8,721 nucleotides of DNA from Christiangramia sp. (GTDB lineage: Bacteria > Bacteroidota > Bacteroidia > Flavobacteriales > Flavobacteriaceae). The stretch lies in contig JAGXII010000213.1 of assembly GCA_024635735.1 (NCBI GenBank), positions 1-8,721 of the forward strand. The letters run 5' to 3'. Of the stretch, positions 1-4,891 are shown in pieces (positions within the stretch are counted from its first letter, which is position 1; each line of letters starts with the position of its first letter). The position numbers were made by a program, and so were the translations under genes. The notes under the pieces were generated by a model. That model did no database searches, had not been told where the DNA came from, and saw nothing but the letters and a program-made list of their open reading frames with translations.

Positions 1-1385
1 ATATAGATGCTATTCAGGAGCAAAGTGTAAAAGATGATATTTATACTAATGCAGTAGCCTCAGCCCGAAGCATGACTGACTTCAATCAAGGAGGAACAAT
101 CACTAAAGACATTGATGCTTTTATCCCTTATTTAAATGCTTCAGCACAGGGTACCAGGGTGATGTTTGATAACCTTAGAGATAGACCGGCAGAAACCACA
201 TTCAGAATCATGCAAACTTCCGCAATGCTTTCAGCAATACCAGCGGCAGCGTCTATAGCTCTTTTAGCAGCATTAAGATCAGATGATGAACCGGAAGAAG
301 ATAAGGATCTCACCGCAACAGAGCTCTACTTAAAGGCCGTAAAAGGAATTAGCAAGTATGAAAGGAGTAATTATATGTTATTCTTCACCGGTGGCCGTAC
401 AGAGAACGGGGAGTTCGATTATATTCGAGTAGCCAAGACACACCAATTAACCCCATTCATGACTCTATCTGAATCCATTCAAAGAGAAACCATGAAGAAG
501 ATGGTGGGCGACAATTCTGAAAGCACATTAATAGAGGATATGGATTTTGTTATCAATAACAACATACTGCCATTAGAAGCAAGTATAACCGGGAATGTTG
601 CAAAGGTACCAATGATTAAAGCAGCTATGACCTATAGCACCGGATATGATTTCTTCAGGGAGCAGGACCTATCTTATTTAAGAGGTGATGTACCGGTGGT
701 GGTAGAAGGTTTTGAAAGTAATTCTATAGAGGACTTCTATAAGGAATTCGGAGAGAAAGCGAATGTTTCCCCGGCCAGATTTAAAGGCGCTGTAGAGAGC
801 TTTATTACTTCCCCTAGTACAACGCCTTATGTGGGAATGTTGTATGGAGGATTAGACGCTATGGCTTCAGATAAAGACGGTAAGGTAATCATGCAAAAGC
901 TGGGTAATGATCTATTGAAATCTACCAAGCGCCGGGTCAAAAAGGAAACCAGCGAATACAACAGGAGAATTTCTTCTAATGAAAAAATGCAAAAGAAGTT
1001 TGAGAAGATTGAAATAGAAAACATTAAAACCAAGCAGAAGTTTAGTGAATTAGCGAAAAAATATGTAGCCAATGAGGTAGATATTAATACTGTTGCAGAT
1101 GAATTACTGGTGGTTTACAAGGATAGCCCGTTTGAAGGAGGGCGCATGGTGGAAAAATTCAAGGACGTGGTTAGAAACCAGGGAGTGAGCCCGTATGTAT
1201 TTGAAGTTAAGTATGCGAACAAACCAAAACAAAGAGCTTTAATGCTGGTGCAGTTATTTGGTTCGGATCTTTTTGAGAGGGAAAATTTAAGAACGGATAA
1301 GCAAAATTTACAGTCGCAGATGTTTAGGTATAAGGCTATAAATAAAGAAACCTTAGTAGAATACAATAATCTTATAAGCGAATAA
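1..1385 (+). CDS. Large phage polyvalent/virion protein, LPD38-type domain, C-terminal part (5' truncated by window)
   Basis: The reading frame is open from base 3 to the TAA at 1383-1385, giving 460 visible residues. The ATG at 72 is therefore an internal methionine, and the gene begins left of the window. The first ~170 visible residues match the pattern I know from LPD38, a domain found near the end of very large phage polyvalent or ejected virion proteins. They contain TDFNQGG, then FIPYLNASAQG, a hydrophobic helix (SAMLSAIPAAASIALLAAL), an acidic patch (DDEPEEDKD), and ISKYERSNYM followed by a GEFDYIRVAK strand. Residues beyond ~300 are charged and probably coiled-coil (KRRVKKETSEYNRR to KKFEKIEIENIKTKQK). 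By family knowledge it would be packaged or associated with DNA ejection; that role is inference. It is the only gene clearly transcribed rightward and probably belongs to the late structural module. Domain assignment is by eye. Confidence 0.8.
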   Translation, partial: IDAIQEQSVKDDIYTNAVASARSMTDFNQGGTITKDIDAFIPYLNASAQGTRVMFDNLRDRPAETTFRIMQTSAMLSAIPAAASIALLAALRSDDEPEEDKDLTATELYLKAVKGISKYERSNYMLFFTGGRTENGEFDYIRVAKTHQLTPFMTLSESIQRETMKKMVGDNSESTLIEDMDFVINNNILPLEASITGNVAKVPMIKAAMTYSTGYDFFREQDLSYLRGDVPVVVEGFESNSIEDFYKEFGEKANVSPARFKGAVESFITSPSTTPYVGMLYGGLDAMASDKDGKVIMQKLGNDLLKSTKRRVKKETSEYNRRISSNEKMQKKFEKIEIENIKTKQKFSELAKKYVANEVDINTVADELLVVYKDSPFEGGRMVEKFKDVVRNQGVSPYVFEVKYANKPKQRALMLVQLFGSDLFERENLRTDKQNLQSQMFRYKAINKETLVEYNNLISE

Positions 1386-1390
1386 AAGCA

Positions 1391-1428
1391 AAAGCATCCC
1401 AACTTAATGGGAGGCTTTCTTTATTGTT
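1391..1428. terminator. Bidirectional hairpin terminator between convergent genes
   Basis: AAAGCATCCC (1391-1400) pairs with GGGAGGCTTT (1409-1418), with one mismatch and an 8-nt loop, followed by a T-rich CTTTATTGTT. It lies 5 bases after the stop of the rightward structural gene. Read leftward, the hairpin is followed by TTTTGCTTTTATT, so it can also end the leftward transcript. The stop codon of the 43-residue leftward ORF lies inside the loop. Confidence 0.75.
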
Positions 1429-1535
1429 ACGGTTGGAAAATGTTTTTGGAATATCTCTTCAGATGTGAATTTAGCTTCTGGTTCTTCCGGGGCTTCTATG
1501 GTTACTCTATAACCCTTTTTAGTAGTGAAGGTCAT
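1404..1535 (-). CDS. Small hypothetical protein, 43 aa
   Basis: The ORF runs from an ATG at 1535-1533 to a TAA at 1404-1406. The product starts MTFTTKKGYRVTIEAP, continues with acidic EEPEAKF and ends TIKKASH. It is charged, with no cysteines, signal peptide or membrane segment, and I do not recognise it. The 25 bases before the start are AT-rich with no Shine-Dalgarno, as is common in Bacteroidetes. It lies 54 bases downstream of the 84-residue leftward gene and could share its transcript. The C-terminal codons double as one arm of the convergent terminator, which suggests the gene is either very compact or fortuitous. Support is reasonable amino-acid composition and fit to an otherwise empty gap. 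Confidence 0.45.
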   Translation of the reverse strand: MTFTTKKGYRVTIEAPEEPEAKFTSEEIFQKHFPTVTIKKASH

Positions 1536-1589
1536 AAAACTTGTTAATTGTTAATTGAAATAAAGTGTACTATTACAGTTATATCCTTG

Positions 1590-1844
1590 TTATATGGAAC
1601 TAGTGCAACTCGCATCTTTTGCTCCATCTTGGTCAAATTCACCGTTTATCCCTCGTAGAGTTCTCCAAATTTGGAATTGCATATATCCTAATTGCGCACA
1701 TAATTTTTCGTGACCAAACCTTTTAATATAATCTTTTAGTTCTGCTTCTTGAAAAGCACCTTCCACTTCTCCAACTTCATAATAACTTACATCCGTATCT
1801 ATAACGAATTTAATTTTTGCTAATTCTTTTGTTTGTGCTCCCAT
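1590..1844 (-). CDS. Hypothetical protein, 84 aa, possible accessory cassette gene
   Basis: The ORF starts at ATG 1844 after an AT-rich leader (AACAAATAATTAATT) and ends with TAA at 1590-1592. The product opens MGAQTKELAKIKFVIDTD and is followed by an acidic stretch with EVGEVEGAF. A predicted helix (KDYIKRFGHEKLCAQLGYMQFQIWRTLRG) comes next, then a polar tail (GEFDQDGAKDASCTSSI). I recognise no domain. It has two cysteines and no membrane segment. Unlike the tightly overlapping genes to its right, it is separated from them by a 186-bp gap containing a strong inverted repeat, so it is probably a separately transcribed accessory (moron-like) gene. If the inverted repeat is an attC-like site, this could be its cargo, but orientation and the missing second site leave that open. 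Confidence 0.6.
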   Translation of the reverse strand: MGAQTKELAKIKFVIDTDVSYYEVGEVEGAFQEAELKDYIKRFGHEKLCAQLGYMQFQIWRTLRGINGEFDQDGAKDASCTSSI

Positions 1845-1894
1845 AATTAATTATTTGTTTTTATAGTTAATTTTAATTTCATTTTTCAAGCCAC

Positions 1895-1966
1895 ATAACA
1901 TTGTATAAAAAACAGTTGCCAGTTATTTTATGAAGATGGCAACCGATTTTTTATACCGGGCGTTAT
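1895..1966. repeat. Long nested inverted repeat: terminator and/or integron attC-like site
   Basis: Three nested complementary segments are visible: ATAAC (1895-1899) with GTTAT (1962-1966); GTATAAAAAA (1903-1912) with TTTTTTATAC (1947-1956); and GTTGCCA (1915-1921) with TGGCAAC (1937-1943). The apical loop is 15 nt. Unequal unpaired spacers separate the pairs: ATT against CGGGC, and CA against CGA. Read leftward, the inner stem followed by CTGTTTTTTATAC makes a good Rho-independent terminator for the replication operon ending at 2031. The outer boxes, with the end CGGGCGTTAT, also resemble the R box/spacer/L box layout of integron attC sites such as the Vibrio repeat. No integrase or second site is visible. 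Inverted repeat: certain. Terminator: likely. attC: speculative. Confidence 0.7.
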
Positions 1967-2030
1967 TAAATATACAAAATTTCTATCTATTATTCTACGC
2001 TTAACCCATTTATTTACAGGGTTTTTAGTG

Positions 2031-2360
2031 TTATTGATTTTGATTATACCGTCGTTCCAAAACTTTAATATCATAGAACACCGGGAGTCCTAATTGCTTT
2101 GCGTATTCCACTTCACCGTCGGCACCAGAACTATCACCTTCAAGCCTTAATATGCAGTCGCATGATTTCACCCACTCCAGATCAATCTTAATCCAATCCT
2201 GATACGGACGCGGATGCACCATGTGTTGAAAGTGAGAATATAACGGCGCAAAAGGAGCGAAGCCAAGATTCATTAATTGATCTGCAACATCTATTTGCCG
2301 CTTTACATTTACTGCTACGTCGCCCAAAGTATAAGGGCTTGCGATATATACTTTTATCAT
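2031..2360 (-). CDS. Nucleoside 2-deoxyribosyltransferase-like protein (DUF4406 type), 109 aa
   Basis: The protein begins MIKVYIASPYTLGD, the strand-loop that opens nucleoside 2-deoxyribosyltransferase-fold proteins. It then has an NVKRQIDVADQLMNLGFAPFAPL helix-strand and a conserved WIKIDLEWVKSCDCILRLEGDSSGADGEVEYA block (about 56-87). In the family, the acidic residue after the SxGAxxE motif is the catalytic glutamate, here probably E83, and D60 is also conserved. Such enzymes cleave or exchange the base on deoxynucleosides or nucleotides. In phages they are thought to salvage or sanitise nucleotide pools, but substrate cannot be read from sequence. Its ATG overlaps the stop of the preceding methyltransferase-like gene as ATGA (2357-2360), so it is translationally coupled. 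It is the last gene of the operon, ending about 65 bases before the inverted repeat at 1895-1966. Confidence 0.75.
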   Translation of the reverse strand: MIKVYIASPYTLGDVAVNVKRQIDVADQLMNLGFAPFAPLYSHFQHMVHPRPYQDWIKIDLEWVKSCDCILRLEGDSSGADGEVEYAKQLGLPVFYDIKVLERRYNQNQ

Positions 2361-2911
2361 AGTTTTGGTTTATTAAGTGGTAAATATTTAGTTGTTTCAT
2401 TTCCGTCAATCCAAACACTCCATGCAACTTCCATGGTTGGGGCGCCTTTCTTTCCTTTCTCCCTTTCCTGATACAAGAAGTCCGGTCGCCAAGTAAGTGG
2501 CAACACATAAGCGGGAGGAAATTTTTTAAACAGATCATATCGTTTCTTTGCATGCCAATACTGACTTTTCAAAAGCATAGCAACAATACCAGCTTCGTTT
2601 ACGGCTTTTTTTATAAAATCTGCAGAAATATTAAAATGTGGGTTTGTAATAATTACATCACAATCCATCTTTGTTTCTAAATAGTCGTGCCCGGTATTAA
2701 TATCTGTTGCAATTACTTCATGTCTGTAATCTCTTAACACATCTACCATGGCGTTATTACCACATGCAGGCTCCCAAATAATTAAATCTTCAGGCAGTTT
2801 AAGGAATTCCATTAAAGCAACGGTACATTCGGGTGGAGTAGGGTAAAAATCTAATTTTCTCCTAGTGCCTTTATTATTTCCTGCTGTTAACTGGAGGGCA
2901 ATCTGTTTCAT
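2357..2911 (-). CDS. Phage SAM-dependent methyltransferase-like protein, 184 aa
   Basis: The class I methyltransferase layout is visible: DFYPTPPECT (21-30), which is common just before motif I in phage DNA N6-adenine methylases; motif I EPACGNNAM (47-55); an acidic residue ending strand 2 (ATD, D70); and a motif IV equivalent TNPHF (89-93). A later segment, WRPDFLY followed by VAWSVW, matches the C-terminal strands seen in short phage enzymes. The catalytic motif is normally NPP(Y/F), so NPHF is a departure and activity is uncertain. No target-recognition domain is visible, which is usual for phage proteins of this size. It may modify DNA to resist restriction. It starts 2 bases after the 59-residue gene upstream and overlaps the deoxyribosyltransferase-like gene downstream. 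Confidence 0.75.
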   Translation of the reverse strand: MKQIALQLTAGNNKGTRRKLDFYPTPPECTVALMEFLKLPEDLIIWEPACGNNAMVDVLRDYRHEVIATDINTGHDYLETKMDCDVIITNPHFNISADFIKKAVNEAGIVAMLLKSQYWHAKKRYDLFKKFPPAYVLPLTWRPDFLYQEREKGKKGAPTMEVAWSVWIDGNETTKYLPLNKPKL

Positions 2912-2913
2912 AT

Positions 2914-3093
2914 CTAACTTGTTATCCGGGTTAATTCCATTTTAAGATCAAGCGCAGCACGTTTAACGGCACCAGATTCTTTGCAGCCGAAGAAGGTGTA
3001 CTCGTCTTCTCTCGCGCGTTCCTTTAATTTGTTAATACGAGTCTGGAGTCTTTTGATCTCCTGCTCAACAATCTTTACGTCGTTTAAATCCAT
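2914..3093 (-). CDS. Small coiled-coil protein, 59 aa
   Basis: The ORF runs from ATG at 3093-3091 to TAG at 2914-2916. The N-terminal half (MDLNDVKIVEQEIKRL, then RINKLKERAREDE) has hydrophobic residues spaced like a short coiled coil. A YTFFGCKESG turn follows, then a second helix (VKRAALDLKMELTRI). I do not recognise a family. It fits exactly between its neighbours: 2 bases after the stop of the upstream 74-residue gene and 2 bases before the methyltransferase-like ATG. That tight packing is the best evidence that it is real. A helical-hairpin role in protein binding is only an inference. Confidence 0.7.
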   Translation of the reverse strand: MDLNDVKIVEQEIKRLQTRINKLKERAREDEYTFFGCKESGAVKRAALDLKMELTRITS

Positions 3094-3095
3094 TG

Positions 3096-3320
3096 TTACA
3101 GTAGTTTTAATTGGTCTGGGTCTTCTATTTCTATTTTGTTTTTCTTTAATCCTCTCTGAACTTTAATTTCATCAAGCCATATTTTATAAGGGTGCATAGC
3201 TCTTTCTCCCCAAGGGTAAGCGTTATACAAAGCTTTTTTTATTTCCTCTTCAGATTTGCCTTCTGTGTCTTTCAATACTTTTGAAATAATAGGTCTTGCG
3301 CTGTCTCTCCAGGTTTTCAT
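3096..3320 (-). CDS. Conserved small phage protein with WRxxARPII and HPYKIWLDEI motifs, 74 aa
   Basis: The product opens MKTWRDSARPIISKVL and continues with EEEIKKALYNAYPWGER, then HPYKIWLDEIKVQRG. I know this combination (WR..ARPII..VL, ALR.AYP.GER, HPYKIW.DEI) from short uncharacterised proteins in phages and prophages, often beside recombination or replication genes; I have no reliable function for it. The composition is basic and helical, with no membrane segment. It starts 3 bases after the NinB-like stop and ends 2 bases before the next ATG, in a continuous operon. A DNA- or protein-binding role is guesswork. Confidence 0.75.
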   Translation of the reverse strand: MKTWRDSARPIISKVLKDTEGKSEEEIKKALYNAYPWGERAMHPYKIWLDEIKVQRGLKKNKIEIEDPDQLKLL

Positions 3321-3323
3321 AAT

Positions 3324-3764
3324 TTAAAATTCAAGTTTAATCTCAGAATTAGGATCCGGGATTTCTATTCCTAAAAACTCAGCAGCCCATTGTTGTATAG
3401 AAACGATGTAATCCATAAATTCACTGGTACCCATTTCGCTGGAAGTAATGCGCTCCTGGATAACTTCGCCTGTTTCAATATTTATAATCTCACGAAGCGG
3501 TGCATGAAGCGGAAGCAGAATGTTGTAGTGAATAGAATTATGATCTCGAACCTCGCCAGTTGCATCTACCAGCCCTTTTTGAACAAGTGGAATTACAATC
3601 CCGTGGTAAAATCGGTTCTGGTTGCTGCTCCGCTGCTTCCTGTGGCGCTGAATAGTTAAAGTGATAGTCTTGCCCTCGAAGGTTGCTATTGCGTCGCGTA
3701 TGAGCTTCCTATTGCGTTTTAGGTTTCCGTTTTCTACGGAAGAAATTATCTCGATTTTTTTCAT
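3324..3764 (-). CDS. NinB-like phage recombination protein, 146 aa
   Basis: I place the start at ATG 3764, giving MKKIEIISSVENG. This ATG overlaps the stop of the upstream HNH gene as ATGA. The longer reading from 3845 would run deep into that gene. Residues 32-53 (KTITLTIQRH...RSSNQNRFYHG) carry the strand plus S..QN signature of the lambda NinB/Orf family, and the C-terminal part (SEFMDYIVSIQQWAAEFLGIEIPDP) matches its last helix. Lambda NinB, as I recall, has a very similar length. In lambda, Orf is a recombination mediator that binds single-stranded DNA and SSB and can replace RecFOR. The same role is plausible here given SSB in the operon. The assignment is by motif only; a large loop between residues 66 and 105 differs from NinB. 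Confidence 0.65.
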   Translation of the reverse strand: MKKIEIISSVENGNLKRNRKLIRDAIATFEGKTITLTIQRHRKQRSSNQNRFYHGIVIPLVQKGLVDATGEVRDHNSIHYNILLPLHAPLREIINIETGEVIQERITSSEMGTSEFMDYIVSIQQWAAEFLGIEIPDPNSEIKLEF

Positions 3765-4063
3765 GGTCTTGTTGATTGAATATTTAAACCGTCTTTTTCC
3801 TGATGGCAGGTTCGGCACAAAACATTTATATTCCGAATATCCCACGCAACTTCAGACCGACCTTCTTCTTTGCATCGCTTAACTGATAGGTCGTGCGCAC
3901 AATCTAATCTTGTTCCGCTGCCATTGTTTCCGCACTGCTCACAAAAATTATATCCGTACTCTTCAAATTGATTTTTTAATACTTCAGCCTTTGCGACACG
4001 TATCTTATCGTCAATTTGCTGCGTGGTGTATCTTTTCCCGGTCGAAGTTCTGTAGGTAGGCAT
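3761..4063 (-). CDS. HNH-type zinc-binding nuclease-like protein (possible NinG/Rap analogue), 100 aa
   Basis: Visible elements are CEQC (C41, C44), LDCAHDLSVKRC (54-64, H57 as the first HNH histidine), N78 or N80 in the DIRNINVL strand, and CRTCH (C83, C86, H87). This is the ordering of a treble-clef HNH nuclease with a structural zinc held by four cysteines. The N-terminal helix (TQQIDDKIRVAKAEVLKNQ) is typical of a short phage family beginning MPTYxTSTG. It overlaps the NinB-like gene by 4 bases. In lambda, NinB (Orf) and NinG (Rap, a branched-DNA endonuclease) are likewise recombination partners, so a junction-processing nuclease is a reasonable inference. A single-domain DNA-nicking or packaging-associated HNH enzyme is the alternative. 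Confidence 0.65.
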   Translation of the reverse strand: MPTYRTSTGKRYTTQQIDDKIRVAKAEVLKNQFEEYGYNFCEQCGNNGSGTRLDCAHDLSVKRCKEEGRSEVAWDIRNINVLCRTCHQEKDGLNIQSTRP

Positions 4064-4067
4064 AAGA

Positions 4068-4325
4068 TTATTTGTGGTTTTGAGTTAATTTTTCAAAGTA
4101 GTAAGCTTCAATCTCCCGAATCTTATCATAGACTCCTGTTTCTGTCTTGGTGCTTTTCTCAGGATATATTTCATCCTTGCCGCGCTGAACTTTCTCTTTG
4201 CCGTTGGTGGTTTTGGTTACGACTATCTTGAAGCGCTTACATACGCTCCCCGGAGAGCCAATGCCAATAGGATTTATTTTGATCCCGGCTTTGAGTAGTA
4301 CGCTTTGTTTATATCCTGGTCCCAT
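4068..4325 (-). CDS. Hypothetical protein, 85 aa
   Basis: The product is basic: MGPGYKQSVLLKAGIK, then INPIGIGSPGSVCKRFKIVV and a charged middle (KTTNGKEKVQRGKDEIYPEKSTKTETG). It ends in a helix (VYDKIREIEAYYFEKL). I recognise no family. The high lysine content and lack of membrane segments would suit a nucleic-acid or protein binder, but nothing more specific is supported. It is packed between the 178-residue Cys/His-rich gene (20 bases upstream) and the HNH gene (4 bases downstream). The start follows an AT-rich leader (ATTAAAGTATAAACA) with no Shine-Dalgarno. Confidence 0.7.
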   Translation of the reverse strand: MGPGYKQSVLLKAGIKINPIGIGSPGSVCKRFKIVVTKTTNGKEKVQRGKDEIYPEKSTKTETGVYDKIREIEAYYFEKLTQNHK

Positions 4326-4345
4326 TGTTTATACTTTAATGCTAT

Positions 4346-4882
4346 TCATAAGGCAAAAAAAATGACTCCTTTTGATTGGAGATATTCGATGTGTTTTTCT
4401 TTGGTGTCTAAGAGGGTTAAGTCTTCTAACGTTCTGTACATCTTAAACTCTTGGTCGTATTCTAAATATCTATGAGCTAAATGATGGTGTTTGCAAGAGA
4501 CTTCAATTACATCTTTGTGATGCTCTTTATTATAACTCCAATGGTGTCTGTGGTTTTTATTTTTCAGCTTAGGAATTCTTTGGGCGGCGATTGAAGCAGC
4601 GTATTTTTCAGGATAATTTGTCACATAATTCTGGTTGCCTTTTTTCATCATAGCCGAAGTAGGTTTATACTTTTCTACATATCCTAATCTTTTCTTTTTT
4701 TCCCGACTCCGTATTCTTTCAGAAAGAACAAAACTCCTGTCTTTAACTTTTTCTTTGTATCTCTGATCAGAATCCTTACAAGCGCAGGTTTTACATTTGT
4801 TTAGATGTCCGTCGCCCATCTGAGCATGTTTGTAGTACTCACTTAAAGGTTTCGTTTCATTACATTTAAAACATTTCTTCAT
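4346..4882 (-). CDS. Phage zinc-ribbon protein with C-terminal His-rich HNH-like region, 178 aa
   Basis: The N-terminus is a zinc ribbon: C4-x2-C7, then LSEYYKH and DGHLNKC with C30-x2-C33. This is the element that precedes HNH nuclease domains in many phage proteins. A long basic linker follows (about 38-110). The C-terminal half contains HRHHWSY (111-117), HHKDVIEVSCKHHHLAHR (121-138), YDQEFKMYR and LLDTKEKHIEY. That pattern of histidines and the terminal 'LLDT..H' is familiar from uncharacterised phage proteins, and the histidine clusters could form a metal-dependent nuclease site. The classical asparagine of HNH is not obvious. It lies 9 bases after the primase-helicase stop, where lone HNH enzymes are often inserted, but the close packing argues for a stable operon member. 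Confidence 0.6.
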   Translation of the reverse strand: MKKCFKCNETKPLSEYYKHAQMGDGHLNKCKTCACKDSDQRYKEKVKDRSFVLSERIRSREKKKRLGYVEKYKPTSAMMKKGNQNYVTNYPEKYAASIAAQRIPKLKNKNHRHHWSYNKEHHKDVIEVSCKHHHLAHRYLEYDQEFKMYRTLEDLTLLDTKEKHIEYLQSKGVIFFAL

Positions 4883-4891
4883 ATCAAAAAT

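Noticed and set aside
72..74. ATG as the start of the rightward gene
   Set aside because: The frame is open upstream to base 3 with family-consistent residues, so it is an internal methionine of a protein that starts outside the window.
1541..1557. TTGTTAA tandem repeat as a regulatory site
   Set aside because: It is a short two-copy AT-rich repeat in a leader; expected by chance in such composition.
2277..2471. Rightward ORFs inside the leftward operon (also 2981-3166, 3390-3659, 3661-3882, 4016-4231)
   Set aside because: They run antisense to well-supported genes and show no domain or coding logic of their own.
3765..3845. Extended N-terminus of the NinB-like protein from 3845
   Set aside because: It would overlap the HNH gene by 81 more bases and lacks family similarity; the ATGA-coupled start at 3764 gives a NinB-sized protein.
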